Below, in pieces: positions 25,766 through 37,300 of a stretch of 64,000 nt of DNA. The notes below the pieces were generated by a model. That model saw only the letters and a program-made list of their open reading frames with translations. It did no database searches and was not told the DNA's origin. Each line of letters starts with the position of its first letter. Position 1 is the stretch's first letter. Source of the DNA: Acuticoccus sp. I52.16.1 (GTDB lineage: Bacteria > Pseudomonadota > Alphaproteobacteria > Rhizobiales > Amorphaceae); the NCBI RefSeq assembly GCF_022865125.1, contig NZ_CP094828.1:4705219-4769218 (forward strand), given 5' to 3'. Position numbers and translations under genes: made by a program.

Positions 25766-28700
25766 CCGCCACCGCTCCTCCGCAAGGCAGCAGCCCCGCC
25801 TCGCTCTCGGAGCGCGCGCTCCAGGCGATCCGCGACCTCAAGGCCGAAGTGAAGCGCCTCGAGGGGGCCGGTCGCGCCCCCGTCGCCATCGTCGGCATGG
25901 GGTGCCGCTTCCCCGGCGCGGCGGATCTCGAGGGGTTTTGGGAACTGCTGGTCAGCGGTGCGGACCCGATGGGCCCACCCCCCGCCGACCGCTGGAACAT
26001 CGACGCCTTCTACAGCCCCGACCCGGACGCGCCGGGCAAGACCGTGGCGCGCGAAGGCGGCTACGTCCCCGACCTCGACAAGTTCGACGCCGCCTTCTGG
26101 GGCATCAGCCCGCGAGAGGCGACGTTCATCGACCCGCGCCAGCGCCTCGTCCTGGAGACGGCGTGGGAGGCGCTGGAGAATGCCGGCATCGCGCCGTCGT
26201 CGCTGGCGCGCTCGCGTACCGGCGTCTTCATGGGCGTCCTCACCAACGACTACCACCACCTCGTCACCTCGGATCCGACGTGGATCTCCGCCGCGACCGG
26301 GACCGGGACGGCCAACGCCATCATCGCCAACCGCCTGTCCTACGTGCTCGACCTCAAGGGCCCGAGCGTGTCGCTCGACACCGCGTGCGCCGGATCGCTG
26401 GTGGCGATCCACCTCGCGTGCCACTCGCTGCGGGCGGGCGAATCGGCGCTGGCGCTGGCGGGCGGGGTGGCGGCCAACCTGTTGCCGAGCCCCGACATCT
26501 CCTTCTCGCGCATGGGGGCGCTGGCACCCTACGCCCGCTGCCGCACGTTCGACGCCGACGCCGCGGGGATGGTCCGCTCGGAGGGCGCCGGGGTCATCGT
26601 CCTGAAGCTGCTCGACCGGGCGATCGCCGACGGGGACCGCATCCATGCCGTCATCCGCGGCAGCACCGTGAACCACGACGGGCGCTCCAACGGCATCGCC
26701 TCGCCCAACGGCCGCGCGCAGGTGGCCCTGCTGCGCGAGGCCTACGCCAACGCCGGCATCGCGCCGGGGATGGTGCAATATATCGAGGCGCACGGCACCG
26801 GCACCACGGTCGGCGACGCGATCGAGATCCAAGCGCTGTCGGAAGTTCTGGGCGAGGGGCGGCCGGCGGGGCGGCCGGTGGTCTACGGCTCGGTGAAGAG
26901 CAACATCGGCCACACCGAATCGGCGGCCGGGGTCGCCGGCGTCATCAAGACGGCGCTCGCGATGTCGCGGCGCACAATCCCGCCCAATCTCCACATCGAG
27001 ACCCTCAATCCGGCGATCGCCGCGGCACCCTTCCCGGTGGAGGTGCACCGGGCGCCGGGCGCGTTCCCGGTGGCGGACGAACCGGTGATCGCCGGCGTCA
27101 GCGGATTCTCCTTCGGCGGCACCAACGCGCACGTCGTCCTGGAGGAAGCGCCGGCGCATGGGGTGCGCGCCGTGCCCGCCCGGCCCGAGGCGCCGGACCG
27201 CGTCCACCTGGTGCCGCTCTCGGCCGCCTCGCCGGAGGCGCTGGCGGACATGGCGCGCCGCCTGGCCGCCCGCCTTAGCACCGAGGACGCACCGCCGCTC
27301 GCCGACGTCGCCTACACCGCCGCGCTGCGCCGCTCGCACCTCGACCACCGCCTGGTCGTGGCCGGGCGCGTCGCGGGGGAGATGCGCTCGCGGCTCCTCG
27401 CGGCCGTCGGCGCCGGGGAGGACGAGAGCGCCGCCGAGGCGACCGCGCTCGGACGGGCGATGGCCGCCGAGGAGGTCCGCATCGCCTTCGTCTTCTCCGG
27501 CCAGGGGTCGGAGTGGGTGGGTATGGGGGCGGACCTGATGGCGCGCGAACCGGCCTTCCGCGCCGCGCTGGAGGGACTGGAGCCGCATTTCCTGCGCTAT
27601 GCCGGGTGGTCGCTGCTGGAGGCGCTCGCCGACACCGAGGACCGGCCCCGACGGCACGCGATCGACGTCGTCCAGCCGCTGATCTTCGCGGTGCAGACGG
27701 CGCTGGTGGCGCTGTGGCGGGCGTGGGGCGTGGAGCCGGCGGAGGTCGTGGGGCAGAGCATGGGCGAGGTCGCCGCCGCCCACGCCTGCGGTGCGCTTTG
27801 CGCGGAAGACGCGGTTCGCGTCGTCACCACGCGCAGCCGCCTGTTGAAGACCCGCTCCGGTGCGGGTGCGACCGCCGTCGTCGGCCTCGGCGAAGCGGCG
27901 GCGCGCGCGGCCCTGGCGCCGTACGAAGGCCGGCTGGACGTCGCCGGGATGACGAGCTTCAACTCCACTGTGATTGCCGGCGAAACTCCCGCGCTGGAGG
28001 CGCTGTTCCGCGAGCTGGAGGGCGAGGGCACCTTCTGCCGCCTGCTCGAGACCATCGAGGTGCCGGCGCATAGTCCGGTGATGGACGACCTCGTGCCGCA
28101 GCTGGAGGCGGAGCTGCGCGGCATCGTCCCGCACCGGGCGCGCGTCCCCTTCGTCTCCACCGTGACGGCCGCGCCGCACCCCGGCGAGGCGCTCGGCCCG
28201 GCCTACTGGGGCGGCAATCTGAGGAAGCCCTTCCGCGTCGCCGAGGCGGTGGCGGGGCTTGCCGCGCGGGGCACCACCGTGTTCGTCGAGGTCAGCCCGC
28301 ATCCGGTCGTCAGCGGGGCGCTGCGCCAGTGCTTCGAGGATCCGCAGAGCGCGCCGGTCGTCGTCCGTTCGCTCACCAGAGGAACCGACGGGCCGACGGC
28401 GATGGCCGCCGCGCTCGGCGCGCTCCATGTGGCCGGAGCGCCGGTCGACTGGTCGCGCCAGGTGGCGCCGGATGCGCAATTGGCGGACCTCCCCGTCTAC
28501 CCTTGGCAGCGCCGGCACCACTGGGTCGACGCGCTGGGGACGCCCGAGCTCTACCACGGCGACGGCGGCCGGGCGGATGTCCACCCGCTGCTCGGCCGGC
28601 ATGTGGCGCTGGCGCATGGCGGCGCGCACGTCTTCACCGGGTCACTCGATCCGGGGCGGCTGACCTGGCTCGCCGATCACCGCGTGGGCGAGATGCCGGT

Positions 28701-31350
28701 GCTGCCGGCCGCCGCGGCCATCGAGATGGCGACCGCCGCCGCGCGTGCGGCGTTCGGCTGGGAGGCCGTCGCGGTGACGCAGGCCTCCTTCGAGCGCATG
28801 ATGCTGCTGGGCGGCGGCGGCGCGACGGCCGTGCAGACGACGCTGACACCCACCGGCGCCGAGGCGGCGCGCGTCACCATCCATGCCCGTCCGGCGGACG
28901 CTGCCGACGCCACCTGGACGTTGCACGCGAGCGCCACCGTTGCCCGCGCCCCCTCGCGCGCTGCGGCCTCACACCCACCGGCGGCCGCGGCCGCGGCGCG
29001 GCAGATCGTGGCAGACGGGAACGCGGCCGTCGCCCCCCCGGCGGTGCCGTCGGCGTCCGGGCCCTCGGCCGCGGCCGGCGGCGGGCGCGAGATCGACGTG
29101 GCGGGGTTCTACGCGGAATTCGCCCGCCGCGGTCTCGTCTACGGGCCGGCCTTCCAAGGGATCGGCCGGCTGACGGTCGGCGCGGAAACGGCCGAGGCGC
29201 GGATCGCCGCGCCGCTGGATGCGCGGTCCTACGCGCTGCACCCGGCCGCACTCGACGCCGCGTTCCAGTCCGTCGCGGCGATCCTCTCCGGTGCCGGCGC
29301 GTCGACCGCCTATCTGCCGTCCGCAGTCGGCCGGGTCGAGGTCGTCGGCGGCGCGGGTGAGGGGGTGGTGAGCCACGCCCGCGTCGTCGCCGGCGCCAGG
29401 GACGGGGCCGACAGCCTCACCGCCGACCTCGTCCTGACCGACCCCGCCGGCGCACCCGTCGCACGGGTGACGGGTCTGGTGCTGACCCGGTTCGACGAGA
29501 TCGCCGCCCCCGGTGCCGAGGCGATGGCGAGCGCGAGCTACCGCCTCGCCTGGGTGCCGGAGCCGCGCGAGCCGGCCGCGCAGGGCGTCCCCGGCGCCGT
29601 CGCGAGCTTTGTGATCGCGGACGACAACGAAGGCACCGGCCACCACCTCGCCGCCGCGCTCGCCGCCCGCGGCGCGCGGGCCGTGCGTGTGGCGCACGGG
29701 CCGCAGCAGGTGGAGGCGGTGGTCCGCCACCTCGTTGCGGCGCCGGAGGCCGGCCTCGTCCATCTCGCGGCGGCGGCGGAGGCGACGCCGGCTGCCGTGC
29801 GGGGCGCCTGCGGGGCGCTGCTGGCCGAGGTTCAGGCGATGATCGGCCGGCGCGCGCCGGTCTGGCTCGTCACCCGCGGCGCGCAGAGTCTCGCCGCGCA
29901 CGAAGCGCCGGCGCTCGTCCAGGCCCCGCTGTGGGGCCTCGCCCGCATCCTCGGCATCGAGCATCCCGAGCTGATGGGAGGCCTCGTCGACCTCGATCCC
30001 GCCGCGCCGGCGGGCGACGTCGCTGCGCTGGTCGAGGAGATCGTCGCCCCGGTCGAGGCGCCGCAGGTGGCGCTGCGCGGCGGCGTGCGCCACGCGGCCC
30101 GGCTGGAGCGGCTCCACGCGCCCGGCCGCGCCGCGGTGCCCTTCCGGCCCGACGCGACCTACCTCGTCACCGGCGGGCTGACCGGCCTCGGCCTCGTCAC
30201 CGCGCGGTGGATGGCGCAGAACGGCGCGCAGCATTTCCTGATGCTGAACCGCACTCCGCTGCCGCCGCGCCGCACGTGGGCGAGGCTCGCCCCGGCCACG
30301 CCGGAGGCGGAGCGCGTCGCCGCGGTGCGGGCGCTGGAGGGGGCCGGCAAATCCGTGCACGTCGAGGCGATGGACATCGCCGACGAAGCGGCCCTCGGGG
30401 CGCTCCTGGCGCGCTGGGAGGCCGAGCTGCGCCCGCCGATCCGCGGTATCGTCCACGCCGCCGGCGGCATCGACGACAAGCTCCTCGCCAACCTCGCACC
30501 GGGCGACTTCGATACGGTGATGCGCCCCAAGGTCGACGGGACGCTGGCGCTCGACCGGGCGAGCCGTGTCCTGCCGCTCGACCATTTCGTCGTCTACGCG
30601 TCGGCGACGTCGATCCTGGGCCAGATCGGCCAGGCCAATTACGCCGCGGCTAACGCCTTCGAGGACGGCCTCGCCTTCGCCCGCCGTGCCGCGGGACTTC
30701 CGGCCAGCGTGGTCAACTGGGGTCCGTGGGGCGAGGTCGGCCTCTATGCCAGGCGCGCGCTGAAGGACCACGCGGCGATCGCCGGCGTGGGCGACATCCT
30801 GCCGGAAGAGGGCATGGAGGCGCTCGGCCGGCAGCTCGCAGCGGGGTGGACGCAGTCGGTGGTCGTCAAGGCCGATTGGTCGCGCGCGGCGGCCTCCGTG
30901 CTCACCCGCACGCTCGCCGCGGGGGCGGCGACTGGGGCGGCGACGGGGGCGGACGGCCCGGCGGCGGGCGGCGCAGGCGGCGACGGCGGGGTCCTGGAGC
31001 TGGTGCTCCTTCCCGAGGCGGAGCGGCGGCAGGCGATCGGCGCGCGGGTGGCGGAGATGGTCGCCGCCGTCCTCAAGCTGGACCCGGATCAGGTGCACCG
31101 CCGCCGTCCGGTGACGGCGTTCGGGATGGATTCGATCATGGCCGTCGAGCTGCGCAACCGCATCCGCGTGCGCTTCGGCGTCGCCTTGACCATGGTGCAG
31201 CTCTTCACCGGCACGGTGGACGAGATCACCGAGCGGGTCGACGCCGCGCTGATGGCGGACGAGGAGCTGGCCGCGCTGGTGGCCGAGGTGGAGAGCCTGC
31301 CGGCGGACGTGGTCGCCGCCATGCTCTCCGGCGAACGAGAGGTGGCTTGA
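25762..31350 (+). CDS. Type I PKS module 2: KS-AT-DH-KR-ACP
   Basis: A 1862-aa polyketide synthase. A short helical N-terminal linker (LQAIRDLKAEVKRLE) is a likely docking helix. KS: Cys in DTACAGS (about 209), EAHGTGT, NIGHTE. AT: GQSMGE (Ser about 666) and the specificity segment VPAHS, which is neither the HAFH (malonyl) nor YASH (methylmalonyl) form. DH: His in ADHRVGEMPVLP (about 972), Asp in HPAALDAAFQ. KR: GGLTGLG (about 1470), YASATS, QANYAAANA. ACP: FGMDSIM (about 1788). No ER, so an unsaturated unit is expected. It starts at GTG overlapping the PKS1 stop (GTGA) with GAGG ahead. Confidence 0.95.
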   Translation: MTATAPPQGSSPASLSERALQAIRDLKAEVKRLEGAGRAPVAIVGMGCRFPGAADLEGFWELLVSGADPMGPPPADRWNIDAFYSPDPDAPGKTVAREGGYVPDLDKFDAAFWGISPREATFIDPRQRLVLETAWEALENAGIAPSSLARSRTGVFMGVLTNDYHHLVTSDPTWISAATGTGTANAIIANRLSYVLDLKGPSVSLDTACAGSLVAIHLACHSLRAGESALALAGGVAANLLPSPDISFSRMGALAPYARCRTFDADAAGMVRSEGAGVIVLKLLDRAIADGDRIHAVIRGSTVNHDGRSNGIASPNGRAQVALLREAYANAGIAPGMVQYIEAHGTGTTVGDAIEIQALSEVLGEGRPAGRPVVYGSVKSNIGHTESAAGVAGVIKTALAMSRRTIPPNLHIETLNPAIAAAPFPVEVHRAPGAFPVADEPVIAGVSGFSFGGTNAHVVLEEAPAHGVRAVPARPEAPDRVHLVPLSAASPEALADMARRLAARLSTEDAPPLADVAYTAALRRSHLDHRLVVAGRVAGEMRSRLLAAVGAGEDESAAEATALGRAMAAEEVRIAFVFSGQGSEWVGMGADLMAREPAFRAALEGLEPHFLRYAGWSLLEALADTEDRPRRHAIDVVQPLIFAVQTALVALWRAWGVEPAEVVGQSMGEVAAAHACGALCAEDAVRVVTTRSRLLKTRSGAGATAVVGLGEAAARAALAPYEGRLDVAGMTSFNSTVIAGETPALEALFRELEGEGTFCRLLETIEVPAHSPVMDDLVPQLEAELRGIVPHRARVPFVSTVTAAPHPGEALGPAYWGGNLRKPFRVAEAVAGLAARGTTVFVEVSPHPVVSGALRQCFEDPQSAPVVVRSLTRGTDGPTAMAAALGALHVAGAPVDWSRQVAPDAQLADLPVYPWQRRHHWVDALGTPELYHGDGGRADVHPLLGRHVALAHGGAHVFTGSLDPGRLTWLADHRVGEMPVLPAAAAIEMATAAARAAFGWEAVAVTQASFERMMLLGGGGATAVQTTLTPTGAEAARVTIHARPADAADATWTLHASATVARAPSRAAASHPPAAAAAARQIVADGNAAVAPPAVPSASGPSAAAGGGREIDVAGFYAEFARRGLVYGPAFQGIGRLTVGAETAEARIAAPLDARSYALHPAALDAAFQSVAAILSGAGASTAYLPSAVGRVEVVGGAGEGVVSHARVVAGARDGADSLTADLVLTDPAGAPVARVTGLVLTRFDEIAAPGAEAMASASYRLAWVPEPREPAAQGVPGAVASFVIADDNEGTGHHLAAALAARGARAVRVAHGPQQVEAVVRHLVAAPEAGLVHLAAAAEATPAAVRGACGALLAEVQAMIGRRAPVWLVTRGAQSLAAHEAPALVQAPLWGLARILGIEHPELMGGLVDLDPAAPAGDVAALVEEIVAPVEAPQVALRGGVRHAARLERLHAPGRAAVPFRPDATYLVTGGLTGLGLVTARWMAQNGAQHFLMLNRTPLPPRRTWARLAPATPEAERVAAVRALEGAGKSVHVEAMDIADEAALGALLARWEAELRPPIRGIVHAAGGIDDKLLANLAPGDFDTVMRPKVDGTLALDRASRVLPLDHFVVYASATSILGQIGQANYAAANAFEDGLAFARRAAGLPASVVNWGPWGEVGLYARRALKDHAAIAGVGDILPEEGMEALGRQLAAGWTQSVVVKADWSRAAASVLTRTLAAGAATGAATGADGPAAGGAGGDGGVLELVLLPEAERRQAIGARVAEMVAAVLKLDPDQVHRRRPVTAFGMDSIMAVELRNRIRVRFGVALTMVQLFTGTVDEITERVDAALMADEELAALVAEVESLPADVVAAMLSGEREVA

Positions 31351-31351
31351 G

Positions 31352-34300
31352 ATTAGCGAGATCGCGGCCCGTCTATCGCGTCTGTCGCCCGAGCAGCGGG
31401 CGTTGCTGGCGCGGCGCCTTGCCGAGAGCGGCCGGGCGAGCCCCGGTTCGCCGGCGCCCGCGCCCTTGCGTGTGCGCGACGGCTCCCCGTTGCCGGCATC
31501 CTTCGCCCAGGAGCGGCTGTGGTTCGAGCAGTCGCTCGCACCGGACAGCCCCCACTATAACGAGGCCGTGGTGCTGCGCGTGCGCGGCGCGCTCGACGTG
31601 GCGCGCATGGCCGCCGCGTTCGGTGAGGTGGTGCGCCGGCACGAGATCCTGCGCACCCGGTTCGTCGCGACCGAGGCCGGCCTGACCCAGGTCGTCGAGC
31701 CGCCGCAGCCGGTGACGATCCTGGCCGAGGACGCCGCCGGCACCACCGCGGAGGCCCGCGAGGCGCATGCGCGGGCCATCGTGCGCGAGGCGATCCGTAC
31801 CCCCTTCGCGCTCGACGGTGCGCCGCTCCTTCGTCTGCGCCTGGTGCGGACCGAGCCGCAGGCGGCGCTCCTCGCCCTGGTCGTCCACCATGTTGTGCTC
31901 GACGGTTGGTCCGCCGTCCTGGTCTTTCGCGAGGCGTTCACGGTTTATGGGGCGATGGCGGAGGGGCGCGAGGCGGCCCTGCCGGCGCTCCCCCTCCAAT
32001 ATGCCGACTTCGCCGCGGACGAGCGTGCCGCACTGGCGAACGGCGCCCTCGACGCCGACCGGTCGTACTGGGCCGAGCGGCTCGCCGGCGATCTGCCGCT
32101 GCCGCCACTGCCCTACGGCCGGCGCCCGCGCACCGTCGCCTCCGGGCGGGGCGGGCACGCCAGACTGACGATCGCCGCCGACCTCGCCGGCCGCCTGCGC
32201 ACCTTCGCGCGCGGCGAGAACGCGACCCTCTTCACCACCATGGGCGCCGCCTTGGCGCTGCTGCTGGCGCGCCACGCCGGCCAGGAGGAGGTGTTGATCG
32301 CGGCGCCGATGACGGTGCGCGACGGGCCCGACCTCGCGCCGGTGGCCGGCCTCTTCATCAACACGGTGCTGCTGCGCCTCGACGTCGCCCCGCAGTCCAC
32401 CTTCCGCGACCTCGTGCGTCACGCGCAGGCCCGCGTCCTGGAGGCGCAGAGTCACCACCGCTACCCGTTCCAGGCGCTGATGGCCGACCTGCGCGGGGCC
32501 GGCACCGTCACCGGCCGGCCGCTGGCGAGCGTGATGTTCGACCTGCAGCGCCTGCCGGAGGCGATGGAGCCGGCCGGCCTCTCGGTCGACTATGTCGAGA
32601 TCGATCCGGGCACCTCCAAGTTCGATCTCGGCCTCTCCGTCAAGGAGACCGAGGGGCCGCTGCTGGGCACGTTCGAGTATGCCGGCGACCTCTTCACCGA
32701 CACCGAGATCGCCTGGTTCGCCGAACGCTACCGCACCCTGCTGGACCGTCTCGTCTCCGCCCCGGACCGCCCGCTCGCCGACCTTTCCATCGCCGACACC
32801 GCCGACGTCGCCGCCATCGCCGCATGGAACGATACCGCACGCCCGGTCGACCTCGCGCCACTGGACGCGGCGTTCGCGCAGGCGCTCGCCCGCAGCCCGC
32901 ACGCCCCGGCGGTGCACCACGCCGGCACCCGGCTCACCTTCGCCGAGCTCGACGCGAAGGCCGGGGCGCTGGCCGGTCGGCTCGCCGCGCGCGGCGTCGT
33001 GGCGGGCGAGGGGGTGGCGATGGTGCTCCCGCGCGGCGTCGACCAGATCGCCGCGATCCTCGCCTGCTGGCGCCTCGGCGCCGCCTACGTCGCGCTCGAC
33101 ACCGGATGGCCGCGTTCGCGGATCGCGGCCGCCGTCGCCGCCGTCGCCGGCCGCCTCGTCCTGACGGACGGGGACACCGACGCCCTCGTCGAAGGTGCCA
33201 CGCTGCGGGTCGACCGGGACGAGCCGGCCGCCGCCGGCGTCGCCGCGCGCGCCACCCTGGACGACCCGGCCTACATGATGTTCACGTCCGGCTCGAGCGG
33301 GACGCCGCGGCTCGTCTCGGTGACGCACCGCAACCTTGCCCACCTCGCCGGCGCGCTGGCGATGCGGCTGGAGGCGCCGGCGCGGCGGACGTGGCGTGTC
33401 GCCGTCAACGGTCCGCTCTCGTTCGACACCTCGGTCAAGCAACTCGTCCAGCTGACCGCCGGCCACACGCTCGACATCGTGCCCGACGGGGTGCGGACCG
33501 ATCCGCCCGCCTTCGTCGCCTGGCTCGGCGAGCGCCGCATCGACGTGCTGGACGCGACGCCGCTCCACGTGGCGGCGCTGATGGACGCCGGGCTGGCCGA
33601 GGTCGCCACGTTGCAGCGCGTCCTCGTCGGTGGCGAGGCGATCGACCCGGCGCTGTGGGAGGCGCTCGCGCGCGCCCCGTTCCGCGCCTTCAACATGTAC
33701 GGCCCCACCGAGACCACCGTCGACGCCACCGTCGCCGAGATCACCGGCGGTGAGCCCGTCATCGGCGCCCCGCTCGCCAATGTCACCGCGCACGTGGTGG
33801 ACGCGGCGCTGCGGCCGGTTCCGGTCGGCGTGGTGGGCGAGCTGATGATCGGCGGTGCCGGGGTCGCGGCCGGCTATGTCGGCGACGCGGCGGCGACCGC
33901 GGATAGGTTCATCGAGCACGATGGCGTGCGGGTCTACCGCACCGGCGACGGGGTGCGGTGGCGCCTGGACGGAACGCTCGCCTTCGCCGGCCGGATCGAC
34001 GACCAGGTGAAGCTGCGCGGCCACCGTATCGAGCCGGGCGAGATCGTCGCCGCGCTGCGGGCGGTGCCGGGCGTCGAGGACGCCGCGGTGGTGACGCTGG
34101 GCGAGGGCGAGGCACGGCGTCTCGTGGCCTACGTTGTGGCGGCGGCGCGGGCGGAGCCCCCGGCGCGGCGCCTGCCCAACGGGCTGATGGTCGCCGAACT
34201 GAACCGCAACGAGACGGACTTCCTCTACGAGGAAATGTTCGAACAAAACGCCTACTTCAAACACGGCATCGGTCTGCCGGCGGGAGCGACGGTGCTCGAC

Positions 34301-37300
34301 GTCGGCGCCAATATCGGCCTCTTTTCGCTGGCGGCGCACTTCGCCGCGCCCGGCGTCACGATCCACGCGTTCGAGCCCAACCCCGCGGTCGCCGATCTCG
34401 CGGCGGCCAACACGGCGCGCTACGGCGCCCGCGCGAGGGTGCATCGCCACGCCATCGCCGCCACGGCGGGCGCGGCCGAGTTCACTTTCTATCCCGGCTT
34501 CTCGATCCTTTCCGGCCTCTACGCCGACGCTGCCGACGACCGCGCGGTGGTGGAATCCTTCGTGCGTAAGCACGACGGCGCCGACTACGAGGCGCATGGC
34601 CTCGGCACGCTGCTGGGTGAACTGCTCGACGATCGCTTCCGGGCCGAGACGCTGAGCGTGCCGCTGGAGACGCTCTCCGCGGTGATCGCGCGTGAGGGGT
34701 TGGAACGGGTCGATCTGCTGAAGATCAACGTCGAGAAGGCCGAGGCGGACGTGCTCGCCGGCCTGAGCGAGGCCGATTGGCCGAAGGTCGCGCAGGTCGC
34801 GGTGGAGGTGCACGACCTTGACGGGCGGCTCGCCCGCGTCGTGGCGTTGCTGGAGGGCCGCGGCTTCGCCGTCACGGTCGAGCGGGACTGGCAGCTGGAG
34901 GACGACGCCGGCACCAATTTCTACGTCTACGCTCGCCGGCCGGGGCTCGCGCCCCATGCCCCGCCCGGACCGGTCGCCGCACTCGTCGCCGGACCCGCCG
35001 GCCCGCTCGATCCCGGCCCGCTCGATCCCGACTTGCTGCTGGCGGCGCTGCGGACGCGGCTGCCGGAGGTGATGGTGCCGAGCGAGGTGATCCTCCTCGA
35101 CCGCCTGCCGACCACCGCCAACGGCAAGCTCGACCGCCGTGCGCTGCCGGTGCCGGCCGCCCGCGCTACCGACCGGCGTCCCCCGGCGACGCCGACCGAG
35201 GCGCGGCTCGCCAGCCTCTGGGCGGAGCTTCTGAACCGTCCGGTCGGCTGCGAGGAGAATTTCTTCGCGCTCGGCGGCCACTCGCTGCTCGCGACGCGGC
35301 TGATCGCTCGCATCCGCGCGGACTTCGCCGTTGCGTTGCCGATCCGCACCCTGTTCGAGGCGCCCACCGTCGCGCGCCTGGCCCGCGAGGTCGACGCGGC
35401 CGAGGCCGCCGCGCCGGCGGCTGCCGCGACCGTCATCCACGCCGCCGCCGCCCGACACGAGCCATTCGCGCTGACCGACATCCAGGAGGCCTATTGGCTG
35501 GGCCGCAACGCCGCCTTCGACCTCGGCAACACCTCGACGCGGATCTACCTGGAGCTGGAGGACCGCGACTGGGACGTCGCGCGCCTGGAGGAGGGGTGGA
35601 ACCGCCTCGTCGTCCGGCACGACATGCTGCGCGCGGTGGTGGACGACGACGGCCGGCAGCGCGTCCTCCCCGAGGTCCCGCGTTACGGCTTCGACACGCA
35701 CGACCTGACCGACGCCGCCGATCCCGAGGCCGATCTCGCCGCGCGCCGCGCCCGCATGATCGACGCGGTGATGCCGTTCGACACCTGGCCGCTGTTCGAG
35801 ATCGGCGCCTCGCGGCTCGCCGGCGGGGCGGTGCGGCTGCACATCTCCATGGACGCGCTGATCGCCGATGCGACGAGCCTCCTGGTGCTGTTCCGCGAGT
35901 GGGCGGAGTTCATGGCGCGCGGTGCCTTCGCGGCGCCGGCGCCCGCGATCACCTTTCGCGACTACGTCACCGCGGTTCGCGGCGCGGGCGACGCGGCGGC
36001 GCGGGCGGCGGCGGAGGCCTATTGGCTGTCGCGGCTGGAGGATCTCCCCGCCGCGCCGCAGCTCCCGCTGGCGAAGAACCCTGCCACCGTCGCGACGCCG
36101 ACCTTCCGGCGGCGCACCCATCTCGTCGCGGCGCCGGCCTGGGCGGGGCTGCGGCGCGCGGCGGGTGAGGCGGGGGTCTCCGTCTCCGCCGCACTGCTCG
36201 CCGCGTTCGGCGAGGTTCTGGCCCGCTGGTCGGACGACCCGCGCCTCACCGTCAACCTCACCACCTTCGACCGCACGCCGCTCCACGACGACGTCGCTCG
36301 CCTCGTCGGCGACTTCACGACCTTGACGCTCGTCGCGGTGGACTGCGCCGAGACGCTGCCCTTCGCCGACCGCGCGCGGGCGGTTCAGCGCCGGCTCTGG
36401 AGCGATCTCGACCACCGCGCCTTCGGCGGCGTCGACGTGCTGCGCGCGCTCGCCCAGAGCCGCAAGAGCGGCACCGCGGCGCAGATGCCGGTGGTCTTCA
36501 CCAGCGTCCTCGACCTGGAGGAGGGCGCCGCGCCGACCCGCTTCGGCGACCTCGTGACCTCGGTGGCGCAGACCCCGCAGGTCTGGCTCGATCATCAGGT
36601 GATGGAGTGGAACGGCGCGCTCGTCCTCAACTGGGACGCCGTCGAAGAGATCTTCCCCGCCGGTCTGCTGGACGCGATGTTCGCCGCCTATGCCGGTCTC
36701 GTCGAACGTCTCGCGCAAACGCCCGCCGCATGGGCCGCGCCGGTCGGACCGCTGGTCCCGGCGGCCCAGCTCGCCGCGCGCGCGGCCGCCAACGCCACCG
36801 CCGCACCGCTGCCCGTGCAGCGCCTGGAAGCGGGATTCCTCGCCCGCGCCGCCGAGGCACCGGAGCGCACCGCGCTGATCGACGGCGAGCGCACCATGAC
36901 CTACGGCGAGCTCGCCGCACGATCGGCCGAGATCGCCGCCCGGCTCGTCGCCGCGGGGGCGGGGCCGGGCCGGCTCGTGGCGGTGCTGGCGCGCAAGGGA
37001 TGGGAGCAGGTCGCGGCGGTGCTGGGCGTCCTCCGCGCGGGCGCTGCCTACCTCCCGGTCGACCCCGACCTGCCGGGCGAGCGCATCGCCTACCTGCTGG
37101 CGCACGGGGACGTCGACCTCGCGCTGACGCAGTCCACTCTCGCGGTCGCCTGGCCGGGCGGCGTCACCCGCATCGCGGTCGACCGGCTCCGCGGGACGGG
37201 AGCGAGCCCGCCCGCTCCGGACAATGTCGACGATCTCGCCTACGTGATCTTCACCTCCGGATCCACCGGGCTCCCCAAGGGCGTCATGCTGGACCATCGC

